Shown here piece after piece: positions 43,368 to 52,947 of a DNA stretch of 63,799 nucleotides. The notes below the pieces were generated by a model that was not told the origin of the DNA, ran no database searches, and saw only the letters and a program-made list of their open reading frames with translations. The stretch spans positions 1 through 63,799 of the forward strand of contig JAILEU010000113.1 in assembly GCA_024697785.1 (NCBI GenBank), in the 5' to 3' direction. A program made the position numbers and the translations under genes. The stretch comes from Bacteroidaceae bacterium (GTDB lineage: Bacteria > Bacteroidota > Bacteroidia > Bacteroidales > Bacteroidaceae). Numbering within the stretch: position 1 is the stretch's first letter; each line of letters begins with the position of its first letter.

Positions 43368-43700
43368 CCCCGAAGGGGCAACGAGAACATAGCCCAGGGC
43401 AACGCCCTGGGTGCAAACGACAACAGTAACTTTCGCCCTGAAAGGGCAAAAGCATTGTTTTCGAAGGCTTTTGCCCTTTCAGGGCGCGAAATGATGATGC
43501 GTCCGAATATACCCAGGGCGTTGCCCTGGGCTATGTTCTTCTGCCCTTTCAGGGCGTGAAATGATGATGCGCCCGAATATACCCAGGGCGATGCCCTGGG
43601 CTATGTTCTTTTGCCCTTTCAGGGCGCGAAATGATGATGTACCCGAATATACCCAGGGCGATGCCCTGGGCTATGTTCTTTTGCCCTTTCAGGGCGTTAT
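43368..43700. repeat. REP/BIME-like cluster
   Basis: The CCCAGGGCAACGCCCTGGG hairpin is followed by three to four direct copies of a unit of about 67 bp made of GCCCTTTCAGGGC, GAAATGATGATGC, CCGAATATACCCAGGGC and GCCCTGGGCTATGTTCTT. Spacers differ from the cluster at 34942 but the hairpins are the same. Confidence 0.85.
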
Positions 43701-43748
43701 GGGTGTTTTTTTGTGGATAATCATGATAATCTTCATTGCTTCTGACCT

Positions 43749-43840
43749 CATGGTCGCATGGTCGCACGGTCGCACGGTCGCACGGTCGCATGGTTTCATT
43801 GTCGCATTGTCGCATTGTCGCATTGTCGCACGGTCGCACT
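43749..43840. repeat. Octamer array GGTCGCAC/TGTCGCAT
   Basis: About eleven 8-base units run in phase, first GGTCGCAT/GGTCGCAC, then TGTCGCAT, then GGTCGCAC again. The TGTCGCAT form is identical to units at 37388-38107. The array ends 130 bases before the exchanger gene. Confidence 0.8.
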
Positions 43841-43940
43841 TTGACGGGAGCTTTTGATGATATGGAAATGCAAATCAGGGTGGTCGAAGAGTTTTTGCGG
43901 ATAATCCGGTTTTTTTTCATGATTTTCCGCAAAAAAGATG

Positions 43941-43948
43941 TACCTTTG
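43941..43948 (+). promoter_or_regulatory. -7 element TACCTTTG for the Na/Ca exchanger gene
   Basis: A full TAnnTTTG match lies 21 bases before the ATG at 43970. No TTTG lies at the right distance upstream. Confidence 0.55.
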
Positions 43949-43969
43949 CGGCCAAATTTTGAGAAAAGG

Positions 43970-44929
43970 ATGATTACAGATATCATATGGCTTCTTGTGG
44001 GACTGGCGTTGGTGACGTTCGGTTCTGACTGGCTGGTGGAAGGCGCATCGGGCATTGCCCGTCGTGCCGGCGTGACTGAGTTTGTCATCGGCATGACTGT
44101 CGTCGGTTTCGGAACGTCGATGCCCGAGCTGGTGTCGAGCCTCTTCTCGGCCTTGGAGGGACATGGCGACATGGCCATTGGCAACGTCACGGGCTCGAAC
44201 ATCTGCAACGTGCTGCTGATATTGGGCGTCACTGGCTTGATTTCGCCCCTGGCTTACTCGAAGAACAACGTTCGTCGCGACATCCCGGTGTGCATAGCTG
44301 CCACGGTGCTGCTCTCGCTGATGATCATGAAATGGAATCCGGCGGGAGAGCTGGTGGGCGTGAGCCGTCTGGACGGCGTGGTGCTGCTGGTGCTGTTCGC
44401 AGTGTTTATGTTATACTCGTTCAAGACGGGTAAGGAGTCGCCTGACGCCCAGCGGGAGAGTGAGGAAGCGCCGATGCCCGTATGGAAGTCGGTGCTGCTG
44501 ACGGTGCTCGGCATTGCGGGGCTGATTGTCGGCGGACGGCTGTTCGTGGACAACACGGTGAGCATAGCCCAGGCGCTGCACGTGTCGGATGCCTTCATCG
44601 CTGTCACCATGATGGCCTTCGGGACGTCGGTGCCCGAGCTGGCGACGTGCATCGTGGCTGCGGCAAAGAAGAAAAACGACCTGGCACTGGGCAACATCAT
44701 CGGCTCGTGCATCTTCAATATCCTGCTGATTATCGGGGTTAGTGCCACGGCCTCGCCGCTGGCGGTGAGCAGCCTGACGCGCATCGACCTAGCGCTGTTC
44801 GTCGGTTCGGCGCTGATGTTGCTGACGGCAGCGTGGTGCTTCAAGAAACGGGTGCTCGACCGTGCCGACGCCGCCATTTACCTGCTGGCCTACGTGGGCT
44901 ACGTGGTATGGCTGTTCAGCATACAGTGA
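43970..44929 (+). CDS. Calcium/sodium antiporter (YrbG/CaxA type)
   Basis: The 319-residue cation exchanger has about ten transmembrane helices in two inverted halves. The alpha repeats are visible: GMTVVGFGTSMPELVSSLFSA with GNVTGSNICNVLLILG in the first half, and TMMAFGTSVPELATCIVAA with GNIIGSCIFNILLIIG in the second. It exports calcium against a sodium or proton gradient. I chose ATG 43970 (MITDIIWLLVGLALV); the frame is open upstream through the octamer array, which is not coding. Confidence 0.92.
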   Translation: MITDIIWLLVGLALVTFGSDWLVEGASGIARRAGVTEFVIGMTVVGFGTSMPELVSSLFSALEGHGDMAIGNVTGSNICNVLLILGVTGLISPLAYSKNNVRRDIPVCIAATVLLSLMIMKWNPAGELVGVSRLDGVVLLVLFAVFMLYSFKTGKESPDAQRESEEAPMPVWKSVLLTVLGIAGLIVGGRLFVDNTVSIAQALHVSDAFIAVTMMAFGTSVPELATCIVAAAKKKNDLALGNIIGSCIFNILLIIGVSATASPLAVSSLTRIDLALFVGSALMLLTAAWCFKKRVLDRADAAIYLLAYVGYVVWLFSIQ

Positions 44930-45002
44930 GGTGGCTGTTTGTTGGAAGCTGCTTTACGGAAATAGTTTTTGGGAAGTTCATGAGTTGGTGCCGAAGACGC
45001 GT

Positions 45003-45056
45003 GTCTGCGACGCTACGTGAATGTCCGTGAATGTTCCGCGAATGTCCGTAAATAAA
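45003..45056. repeat. Dispersed repeat, inverted copy of 12068-12120
   Basis: GTCTGCGACGCTACGTGAAT and the following TGTCCGTGAATGTTCCGCG and AATGTCCGTAAATAA reproduce, on the opposite strand, the sequence at 12068-12120 with few changes. Confidence 0.75.
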
Positions 45057-45068
45057 TCTTACCTTGCG

Positions 45069-45149
45069 AAGGACGTGTTCGTTAAACGTTAAACGTTAAA
45101 CGTTAAACGTAATATAGTAAACGTTAAACAATAAACGTTAAACTTATTA
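45069..45149. repeat. Heptad array at the stop codon of the CotH gene
   Basis: Read on the minus strand from the stop TAA (45149): TAATAAG, TTTAACG, TTTATTG, TTTAACG, TTTACTA, TATTACG, TTTAACG (four copies) and AACACGT. Eleven units are in unbroken 7-base phase. Confidence 0.85.
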
Positions 45150-48077
45150 TTTTATTCTCATGTGGATGGTTTTGGGCTGTCCATCGACTTGCCATGTGAG
45201 CAGGTAGGTGCCTGTGGGGAGGTCGGCAACGGACTGGGTGGCGTCGGCTGTGAAGGTGTAGAGCAGACGTCCTCCGGTGGTGTAGAGGCTGACGGGTATG
45301 GCGGACAGGCGCACGGGGTCGTCGGCTGTCTCGAAACGGATGGTGCGGCTGACGGGGTTGTACTTGACGGCATAGTCGAGCGGCTGGAGGGGCAGGGGAG
45401 CAACGCTGCTGCCACCCTCGGGGGCACGGCGGATGGTCCATGTGACGGTGGACGGGTCGGCGGCAGCTCCGGTGACGGGAGTGCCGTCGGCAATAGCGGT
45501 GTCGGCACCTAACAGCCCGTAGAGGGTGGTGATGGTGAAGGTGCCCGGGCCGTTGGGATGGATGGTGAACTTGCCGTAGAGAGCCCGGCGCGAGGTGCTC
45601 AGACCGGGCATACCGTCGGCACCGGCTTTCATGTAGAGATAGGTGTCGTCGGTGGTGAGGTAGAAGGCATCGGTGGAACGATTTACACGGGCGAACCGCC
45701 ACGTGCTGGGGGCAGGGCACGAGAGCGTGTCGGCAAAGAGGATGCCCTCGGCGGCGTCCAAATAGTGCCCAGAGGTGTTGATGAGGTAGTAGCCGGCATC
45801 GGGGTCGGGCTCGATGAGGGTGGCGGCAAGGGGCACCAGGGTGGCGAGGCTATCGACATAGGGGAGGGCATCGTCATCGCTGTAGTAAGGCTCAACACGC
45901 TTAATCTCATCGAGGTAGCTGCGCAGGGCGTCGCAGGCCTCACGGCTGTACATGAGTGGTTCGCTGCCCATCCACTCGGGGTCGATGGCATGGAGGAGGC
46001 TGTCGCCTTCAGCCATTAGGTCGGAGAGCTGTTGCTGCACCTTGGTGATGGGGTTGGGTGTGGAGGCGGCGGTGAGCGCTGTGCGCAGGCGGACGGTCAT
46101 CTGGATGTAGTCGTCCTCGACGTTCGAGCGGAGGGCGAGGGCCTCGGCATAGACGGCACGGAGGGTGGCGACGGCGTCGGGAGGATAGAGGCCGCCCCGC
46201 GTGCCCACCATCTCGGGCGTCAGTGTGTTTAGGAATGCTTCGGCGGCTGCAAGGGCAGAGGCGAAGTTGGTGCGAACCTCCTCGTGGATATAGTCGGGGA
46301 TGAGCTCGTCCTTGACGATGCGCCACTGGCGGTTGGCCGAGGTGGCGTTGCGGTCGTCGCTGGTGTAGCTGATGACGGTGGTGCCGTTGGTGGTGCCGCC
46401 GCCCGAGTTGTTGATGGCATGGCCGGTGGAGACGTTGACGAGGTTGTAGTTGCCGTTCTCGTTGACGGTGACGATGTCCCACAGCTGGCGGGGGTTGGTG
46501 TCGTCGGCAGCCACGACGTTCAGCTGGGTGCCGGTGTCGGCGGAGGGTGACGGGTCGTTAAGCGCCAGTCCGCCAGCGCGGTTAAGAATCTGGAAGTGGC
46601 GCCCCACGCTGCGGATGATCCAGTGGCGGGTGTCGCGCCCGCCATCGTCGGCCCAGACGACGACGCCGGCGCCGGCGGACGTGCCGTCGATATCGACGTT
46701 AAGGCCGGTGCCGCGGTTGGTGATGCGGTAGTACCAGCCCTCGGTGGGGCGGAAGGGGTCGAGAGGCTCTTCCTCGCCTTTGAGGCGGCTGGCGAAGCCC
46801 ATGCTGAGAAACGCGATGTGGTCCGTAATCCATGCCTTCAGGTCGTCGATGTACTCCTGATAGGTGGAGTAGAGGTAGATTTCGTTATAGACGTGTTGTG
46901 AGATGCTGTACTTCTGATAGTTGAGCGTTTTCGACTCGTCGAGCAGCAGGGCGAGCGAGTCGATGCAGTGGTGCAGATGGTCCTCGATGCCTTCGCCGAC
47001 AAAGCGCTGCCAGCCCTTGTTGACCGCCCAGTTGAACCACGGGTCGGTGAGCATCCGCCTGACCCACATGCCGGCATGTTCGCTGCCGAAGCCGGCGTCG
47101 GAGATGAAACGGTAGGTGACGTCGCCGATGCGGTCGCAGTTGTTGAAGGCGATGTCGAAGTCCCAGAGCGGTCCCCAGTAGAGGCGCGGGTCGTCCTGCT
47201 CCTTATAGACGTATGTGCTCCAGAGGCCGTCGGGGTTGGCGGTGAGCTCGGAAGCGATGTACCAGCTGACGAGGGTGGCTGAGTCGGTGACGGAACGATA
47301 GCCGATGGCCGGGTCACGGTACTGGCTGGAGTAGAGGCGCGACTCGTAGTCGTTGATGAACGTGCGGACGTACGTGCGCTGGGCGGTGTTGATGATCTCC
47401 TCGTCGGGCGACTTGATGGAGACGGGGATGTTGCGGTTGGTGCGGAACCACACGGGGTCGCCGGTGGCAAATCCGCCCAGTTCCATGAAGTAGCCGCCCG
47501 TGATGTTGCTCTCGTCGTCGGCGGGCACGTCCTGCTCGACGATGTTGACGCGCCGCTTGTCAACGTTCACCTGATCGGAAATCTGGTAGTTGCCGAGGTA
47601 GGTGCCGTTGAGGACGAGGTCGACGAACCGTGCGCCAGCCGTGAAGGGCTGTCCGACGAAGGTGCCGACCTCGGAAGCGATGGCGTTGCGGATGAGCGAC
47701 TTGTCGGCATGGTTGGCCAGCAGGGTCCAGCTGCGTGCCTTGGCACGTCCCTTGCCGAGGAAGCGGATGGACTCGGGAAACTTGATGCGATAGGGTTTCT
47801 TGGCGAGGTTCCACGTTGAGTTGCCGCGTCCGCGTATCTCCACAGAGTCGTAGACGACGATCTCGCCCCCATCGACGTAGATGAGGTTGCAGAGCGTATA
47901 GGTGGTGCGGCTGGTGATGCTGCGCCCGTTCAGCGTCTCGACGTAGAGGGTGGGGAGGTTGGTGAGCTGGGCGTAGTCGGCACCGGAGCAGGGCAAAAGG
48001 CAAAGAATGAAGAATGAGAGACAGACAATCCTACAAAGGGTATGAGGAAAAAGGAACAATCTGTTTTTCATTTTCAT
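45147..48077 (-). CDS. Secreted CotH-domain protein with ricin-type lectin domain
   Basis: The 976-residue exported protein has a signal peptide at 1-33. Residues about 40-430 form a CotH-like protein-kinase-fold domain: VEIRGRGNSTWNLAKKPYRIKF, WTLLANHADKSLIRNAIA, YWGPLWDFDIAFNN. About 450-600 is a ricin-B-like lectin domain (WYYRITNRGTGLNVDIDG, NRAGGLALNDPS, QLWDIV). A helical region and a beta domain complete it; the tail LLYTFTADATQSVADLPTGTYLLTWQVDGQ resembles secretion-related ends. CotH kinases phosphorylate secreted proteins in spore formers; the role in Bacteroidetes is unknown. The stop codon starts a heptad array. Confidence 0.85.
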   Translation of the reverse strand: MKMKNRLFLFPHTLCRIVCLSFFILCLLPCSGADYAQLTNLPTLYVETLNGRSITSRTTYTLCNLIYVDGGEIVVYDSVEIRGRGNSTWNLAKKPYRIKFPESIRFLGKGRAKARSWTLLANHADKSLIRNAIASEVGTFVGQPFTAGARFVDLVLNGTYLGNYQISDQVNVDKRRVNIVEQDVPADDESNITGGYFMELGGFATGDPVWFRTNRNIPVSIKSPDEEIINTAQRTYVRTFINDYESRLYSSQYRDPAIGYRSVTDSATLVSWYIASELTANPDGLWSTYVYKEQDDPRLYWGPLWDFDIAFNNCDRIGDVTYRFISDAGFGSEHAGMWVRRMLTDPWFNWAVNKGWQRFVGEGIEDHLHHCIDSLALLLDESKTLNYQKYSISQHVYNEIYLYSTYQEYIDDLKAWITDHIAFLSMGFASRLKGEEEPLDPFRPTEGWYYRITNRGTGLNVDIDGTSAGAGVVVWADDGGRDTRHWIIRSVGRHFQILNRAGGLALNDPSPSADTGTQLNVVAADDTNPRQLWDIVTVNENGNYNLVNVSTGHAINNSGGGTTNGTTVISYTSDDRNATSANRQWRIVKDELIPDYIHEEVRTNFASALAAAEAFLNTLTPEMVGTRGGLYPPDAVATLRAVYAEALALRSNVEDDYIQMTVRLRTALTAASTPNPITKVQQQLSDLMAEGDSLLHAIDPEWMGSEPLMYSREACDALRSYLDEIKRVEPYYSDDDALPYVDSLATLVPLAATLIEPDPDAGYYLINTSGHYLDAAEGILFADTLSCPAPSTWRFARVNRSTDAFYLTTDDTYLYMKAGADGMPGLSTSRRALYGKFTIHPNGPGTFTITTLYGLLGADTAIADGTPVTGAAADPSTVTWTIRRAPEGGSSVAPLPLQPLDYAVKYNPVSRTIRFETADDPVRLSAIPVSLYTTGGRLLYTFTADATQSVADLPTGTYLLTWQVDGQPKTIHMRIK

Positions 48078-48156
48078 TCTTTGCTTTTCGCAGAAGGGGT
48101 TATGGGTTTAACTCCCATTTTTACTTCGAAAGACCACTAATTTGTAGTCTTCCCAC

Positions 48157-49527
48157 TTATTGCTTCTTTACTGTCTTCTTGGCCGTCTTCTTGGCGGGCT
48201 TTGCCTCCGGTTCGGGTGCAGGAGCAGCCTCCTCGGCGTGAGCCTCTGTACCGCGCATCTTCTCAATCTCCTGATGCAGGGCGGCAATCTCCTGATCCTG
48301 GTTGCGGATGGTGGTGAGCAGGGCGTTGAGCTGCTCGTTGTCGATTTCGGAGGGATAGAGGTTGTTGACGCGGCTGATGAAGTCGCCCAGGATGTTCATG
48401 TAGTTGGTGAAGGCGTCGTAGGGACCGTCGTAGATGCTGCGGTTCATGGTGACGGAGTTCTGCTTCGTGGTCATGAAGCGGAAGTTGTTGGAGGCCTGCA
48501 GATAGTCCCAGTCCTGCATGAGGCGCGGGTCGGCGGCAATCATGACGCGTTCGGCCACGCTGTAGAGCTTGTTGAAGGCCTCACGCTGCATGACGTTACC
48601 GAGCCAGCACGAGGTATCGCGCTCTTCGTCCACCCAGCTGAGGGGGTAGGGCACATCGACGGGGCCGACGGGCTTGAGGTTCTTGATGACCTCGGAGGGT
48701 GTGGAGAAGGTGATGTCGCGTTTCTTGGCTTCGGCGGGCAGCGCCTTGAAGAACTCGAGGATGTTCGAGCTCAGCGGCTGGAAGATGCCGAGGGCGCTGA
48801 GCTCCATGAAGATGTTGATGAGCGGCTCCTCAGCCGGTGTCTCGGCAATCCAGTCCATGTAGGTGTCGGCCATCAGGGGGTAGGCATCCCACGAGGTGTT
48901 TGAGAAGCGCAGCGAGATGTCGTCCGAGAGCTTGAAGTCGCGCAGCAGCAGGCGCAGGTTGGGGTTGCCGGCAGCGTGGTAGAGGTAGTGGGGGCTCTTC
49001 CAGCCGAGCACGTGCTTGGCACCCTCGGTGAGGACGCCCTTGAAGCCCATGGCGGCCACCTGGGCACCGATGTCGTCGGAGTAGATGAGCGACGAGTTGC
49101 GGAACACCTTGGGTGTCTTGCCGAACATCTCCTTCACCTTCTTCACCATGCGCTGCACGTCGTAGCGGAAGAACTCCTCGTTGGCCAGCGACGAGAGGCC
49201 GTGGCTGTAGGGCTCGGCGAGGAACTCCACGCAGCCTGTCTTGCTGAGCTCTTTCAGGAGGTCGATGACCTGCGGGGCATAGAGCTCAAGCTGTTCGAGG
49301 CCCACGCCGCTGAGCGAGAACGCCACCTTGAAGTAGCCGTCCGACTCGCGAATCATCTGCAGCAGAGCCTGCAGGGCAGGGATGTAGGAGCGCTGGGCGA
49401 TGTCGGTGATGGACGCCTCGTTCGTGTAGTCGTCGTAATAGTAGTGGTCGGTGCCTATGTCGAAGAAACGATAGCGGCGCAGATGGACAATCTGATGGAT
49501 TTCAAAATAGAGGCAAATGGTTTTCAT
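48157..49527 (-). CDS. GH57 alpha-amylase/glucanotransferase-type protein
   Basis: The 456-residue cytosolic protein is of glycoside hydrolase family 57 (polysaccharide-deacetylase-like barrel). ICLYFEIHQIVHLRRYRFF is the family's N-terminal metal-site-like segment. EFLAEPYSHGLSSL (about 100-113), LTEGAKHVLGWKSPHYLY with the presumed nucleophile Glu, and RFSNTSWDAY with the acid Asp follow. The C-terminus adds a coiled-coil segment and an Ala/Lys-rich tail (PAKKTAKKTVKKQ) of histone-H1 style, which is not catalytic. It is third gene of the glycogen/starch operon after the glycosyltransferase (39-base gap). Confidence 0.88.
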   Translation of the reverse strand: MKTICLYFEIHQIVHLRRYRFFDIGTDHYYYDDYTNEASITDIAQRSYIPALQALLQMIRESDGYFKVAFSLSGVGLEQLELYAPQVIDLLKELSKTGCVEFLAEPYSHGLSSLANEEFFRYDVQRMVKKVKEMFGKTPKVFRNSSLIYSDDIGAQVAAMGFKGVLTEGAKHVLGWKSPHYLYHAAGNPNLRLLLRDFKLSDDISLRFSNTSWDAYPLMADTYMDWIAETPAEEPLINIFMELSALGIFQPLSSNILEFFKALPAEAKKRDITFSTPSEVIKNLKPVGPVDVPYPLSWVDEERDTSCWLGNVMQREAFNKLYSVAERVMIAADPRLMQDWDYLQASNNFRFMTTKQNSVTMNRSIYDGPYDAFTNYMNILGDFISRVNNLYPSEIDNEQLNALLTTIRNQDQEIAALHQEIEKMRGTEAHAEEAAPAPEPEAKPAKKTAKKTVKKQ

Positions 49528-49566
49528 GTTATTTGTTGTTTGGAGTTTTTACTATTTACTGTCGTC

Positions 49567-50823
49567 TCAAACTAATTTGTCGTAGATGGCACGGATTTTG
49601 TAGCCCACCTTTTCCCAGGTGATGGCATCGACCTCCTTCTTGCCCTCGTCGCGCAGATAGGTGTAGAGCGAGGGGTTGGTGCAGATGGAGTAGATGGCGT
49701 CGGCCAGGGCGTAGGTGTCCCAGTAATCGACTTTGATGCACTTGTCGAGAATCTCGGCGCAGCCGGACTGCTTGGAGATGATGGAGGGACAGTTACATTG
49801 CATGGCCTCGAGGGGGCTGATGCCGAAGGGCTCCGAGACGGAGGGCATGACATAGACGTCGCTGTTCTTGAGACATTCATAGACCTGCTTGCCGCGCATG
49901 AAGCCGGGGAAGTGGAAGCGGTCGGCGATGCCGCGCTCGGCAGCCAGGCGTATCATGGCGTTCATCATGTCGCCCGAGCCGGCCATGCAGAAGCGGACGT
50001 TGTGGGTGCGCTGGAGCACCAGTGCCGCAGCCTCGACGAAGTATTCGGGCCCTTTCTGCATGGTGATGCGTCCGAGGAAGGTGACGAGCTTTTCCTTGTT
50101 GTCGCGGGTGCGCTGGATGGCCTCGTACTCGGCGGGCAGCGGCTCGACGGCGTTGTGCATGGTGGTCACCTTGGCGGGGTCCTGATAGTACTTGCTGATG
50201 ACGGTCTGGCGGGTGAGCTCGCTGACGCACATAATGTGGTCGGCGTGGTCCATGCCGTTCTTCTCGATGGCATAGACGGTGGGGTTGACGTTGCCGCGGC
50301 TACGGTCGAAGTCGGTGGCATGGACGTGGATGACGAGCGGTTTGCCGCTGACTTGCTTGGCGTGGATGCCGGCAGGGTAGGTGAGCCAGTCGTGGCTGTG
50401 GATGATGTCGAACTGCTCCTTGCGTGCCACGACGCCGGCCACGATGCTGTAGTTGTTGATTTCCTCCTGGAGGTTGTCGGGATAGCGTCCCGAGAACTCC
50501 AGACAGCCGAGGTCGTTGGTGTTCATGTAGTTGAAGTCGGCGTAGATGTGGTCGCGGAAGTCGAAGTAATCCTGCGGGTTCATGTAGCTGCCGACGCGGT
50601 TTTGCACATGGTTCCAGTCGACGTCGCGCCACGTGATGGGCACGCTGTTCATGCCGACGATGCGCAGGAAGCTCTGGTCCTCGTCGCCCCACGGGCGCGG
50701 GATGCAGAAGGTGATTTCCAGATCGCTCTGCTTGGCCATACCTTTGGTCATGCCATAGCTGGCTGTGCCGAGACCTCCACTGATATGAGGAGGAAATTCC
50801 CATCCGAACATTAAGACTTTCAT
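49567..50823 (-). CDS. Glycogen/starch synthase-like glycosyltransferase (GT-B)
   Basis: The product is 418 residues in two Rossmann halves. N-terminal MKVLMFGWEFPPHISGGLGTA has the glycine loop of glycogen-synthase-like enzymes. DIIHSHDWLTYPAG and VIHVHATDFDRSRGN follow. The C-terminal half shows VTFLGRITMQKGPEYFVEAA and the donor-binding SVSEPFGISPLEAM. It most likely builds alpha-1,4-glucan from a nucleotide glucose, judged from its place between a debranching enzyme and a GH57 amylase, an arrangement well known in Bacteroides. It is separated from the debranching gene by 21 bases. Confidence 0.88.
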   Translation of the reverse strand: MKVLMFGWEFPPHISGGLGTASYGMTKGMAKQSDLEITFCIPRPWGDEDQSFLRIVGMNSVPITWRDVDWNHVQNRVGSYMNPQDYFDFRDHIYADFNYMNTNDLGCLEFSGRYPDNLQEEINNYSIVAGVVARKEQFDIIHSHDWLTYPAGIHAKQVSGKPLVIHVHATDFDRSRGNVNPTVYAIEKNGMDHADHIMCVSELTRQTVISKYYQDPAKVTTMHNAVEPLPAEYEAIQRTRDNKEKLVTFLGRITMQKGPEYFVEAAALVLQRTHNVRFCMAGSGDMMNAMIRLAAERGIADRFHFPGFMRGKQVYECLKNSDVYVMPSVSEPFGISPLEAMQCNCPSIISKQSGCAEILDKCIKVDYWDTYALADAIYSICTNPSLYTYLRDEGKKEVDAITWEKVGYKIRAIYDKLV

Positions 50824-50844
50824 CGTTGTGTCCTCCTTATTATA

Positions 50845-52791
50845 TTAGATTTGGTTATACTTCTTTAGTGTATCGACGGCGCGGAGCGTCTCGGCCACGT
50901 TCATGGCGAAGGCCACGGCGCCACGTCCGCGGAAGGGCGGGTTGCCGTCGAACATCTCGCTGATGGTGCCGATGCAATGTGTCTGCATGACGTCCTCGTA
51001 GCCCACCAGCTGGCGCTCGACGAAGCTGACGCCGCTGCGCTTGTAGATTTTCAGGTAGGCTTCCATGTAGAATCCGCCCAGCCAGGGCCATGCCGTGCCC
51101 TGATGGTAGGCATAGTCGCGCACGGTCTGCACGCCCTGATAGATGGGGTTGTAGCCGAAACTCTTGGGGCTGAGCGAGCGCAGTCCGCGGGGCGTGAGCA
51201 GCTCACGGGTGCAGAGGTCGAGCACCGATTTCTTCTGCTGCTGGGTCAGCGGACTGTAGTCCAGCGCCACGGCAAAAATCATGTTCGGGCGGACGCTGTA
51301 GTCGGGGGTGATGCCCTTGTCAACGTAGTCGAACAGATAGCCGTGCTCGTTCAGGAAGATGCGTGTGAACGAGCTGCCGCATTGCATGGCCAGGCCGTTC
51401 ATCTTCTCGGCCGAGGCGGGCTTGCCCACCTCCTCGAAGACGCTGGCGGCAAACTTCAGCGCGTTGTACCAGAGGGCGTTGAACTCGACGACGTAGCCCG
51501 TACGGGGCACGACAGGACGTCCGTCGGCGGTGCTGTTCATCCATGTGACGGCCTTCTCCACACCGTTGGTATAGACGAGGCCGTTCTCGTGAACGAACAG
51601 GTTGGGGTGCTTGCTGTGGCGCAGGTAGTCCATGATTTTCGTCATCAGCTCGCCGTAGCGCTCCCAGCATTCCTGTACAGACGTCTTGGCGGCATACTGC
51701 TGCAGCGTCCACATGGCCCATAGCAGCACGTCGGGCTGCTCCATCTCGTAGATCTTGCATTCCGAGGGGTTGCCGTCGATGAAGTCGTTGATGGCCTGCG
51801 AGGCTGTCTGCATGGCGCTGTGGAACTGGTCGAGTTCGCCTGTGGCCAGCGTCAGGCCGGGCAGCGAGATGAACATGTCGCGGGCGCGGCACTTGAACCA
51901 CGGGTAGCCCGCAAGGATATAGTGCTTGTCGCCCTGCACGTTGTGGAACTGGTGGGCGGCGATGACGAGGCTGTTGTAGAAGTTGTCGCGCGGCGGACGG
52001 ATGTCATACTCGTGCTGGAACATCTGCTTGAACTGGTTCGACTTGGCTTCGCTGATGCCCCCCGAGAAGACGATGACGTCGCCTTTCTTCATCGGCACCT
52101 CGAAGTAGCCGGGCACGTAGAGGTCCTCGGTGAACTCGTATCCGCGTTCGCGCTCCTTCGGGTATTCCATGCCGCGGTACCAGTCGGGGCGATAGACGAA
52201 CTCGTTCTTGCGGTTCAGCTGCATGAACAGCTCGGGGTAGCCCGGGTACATGCAGGTCTTGATGCCGTTGTCGACGAGCTGGTAGCTCTTGTCGGCCTGC
52301 CAGTTCTCGTGGGTGTACTGTCTGACGCTGCGGAAGGCCAGGAAGGGCCTCAGTCGCAGCAGGATGGGCGACGAGGCGTCCTCGAGGGTGTAGCGGATGA
52401 GGATGCGGTTCTCGTGGTGCACGAAGGCTTTCTCCTTCTTCAGCTGTACGCCGCCCACGCGATAGACGGTGGTGGGCACGCGCTCCCACGTGAACTCGCG
52501 GATGTACTTGTGTCCCATCGGCGAGAAAACGTTACCCTGATACTTGTGCAGGCCGAGGTTGAACTCTGCGCCGTGCTGCACGACCGTCTCGTCGAGCGAG
52601 CTCAGCAGCACGTGGTTCTCGTCGTCCATGCCCGGGATGGGCAGCACCAGCAGACCATGGTACTTGCGGGTGTTGCAGTCAACAATGGTCGAGCAATGGT
52701 AGGCGCCCGACCGGTTTGTACGGAGTATTTCGCGTGGCAGCGATTCCTCCAGGTTTATCATTAGGGGTTTTTCAAAACGTAGATATCCCAT
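50845..52791 (-). CDS. Glycogen debranching enzyme (amylo-alpha-1,6-glucosidase type)
   Basis: The product is 648 residues from the ATG at 52791 (MGYLRFEKPLMINLEESL). The N-terminal beta domain contains TNRSGAYHCSTIVDCNTRKYHGLLV, the hallmark of bacterial GDE-type proteins. The C-terminal (alpha/alpha)6 domain has GYPWFKCRARDMFISLPGL, TDGRPVVPRTGYVVEFNALWYNAL and YHQGTAWPWLGGFYMEAYL. It removes alpha-1,6-linked glucose at branch points. It is first gene of the operon, with a perfect promoter 43-73 bases upstream. Confidence 0.93.
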   Translation of the reverse strand: MGYLRFEKPLMINLEESLPREILRTNRSGAYHCSTIVDCNTRKYHGLLVLPIPGMDDENHVLLSSLDETVVQHGAEFNLGLHKYQGNVFSPMGHKYIREFTWERVPTTVYRVGGVQLKKEKAFVHHENRILIRYTLEDASSPILLRLRPFLAFRSVRQYTHENWQADKSYQLVDNGIKTCMYPGYPELFMQLNRKNEFVYRPDWYRGMEYPKERERGYEFTEDLYVPGYFEVPMKKGDVIVFSGGISEAKSNQFKQMFQHEYDIRPPRDNFYNSLVIAAHQFHNVQGDKHYILAGYPWFKCRARDMFISLPGLTLATGELDQFHSAMQTASQAINDFIDGNPSECKIYEMEQPDVLLWAMWTLQQYAAKTSVQECWERYGELMTKIMDYLRHSKHPNLFVHENGLVYTNGVEKAVTWMNSTADGRPVVPRTGYVVEFNALWYNALKFAASVFEEVGKPASAEKMNGLAMQCGSSFTRIFLNEHGYLFDYVDKGITPDYSVRPNMIFAVALDYSPLTQQQKKSVLDLCTRELLTPRGLRSLSPKSFGYNPIYQGVQTVRDYAYHQGTAWPWLGGFYMEAYLKIYKRSGVSFVERQLVGYEDVMQTHCIGTISEMFDGNPPFRGRGAVAFAMNVAETLRAVDTLKKYNQI

Positions 52792-52833
52792 AGTGTTTTT
52801 TGGCGTGATGATGATTTTTCTGTTATTAAGTGC

Positions 52834-52864
52834 CAAAGGTACGCTGTATTTTCCGATTTTCAAA
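52834..52864 (-). promoter_or_regulatory. Canonical promoter of the glycogen operon
   Basis: On the minus strand TTTG (52864-52861), exactly 19 bases, then TACCTTTG (52841-52834). Transcription would start near 52828, with a leader of about 37 bases before the debranching gene. It probably drives all three genes down to 48157. Confidence 0.85.
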
Positions 52865-52947
52865 TTTTTGTCCGTATTTTTTTGCCGTTATGCAGATTTT
52901 TTCATTCATACCGGCAAGTTTTTTCAAAAATCCGTAGAAATGTATTA

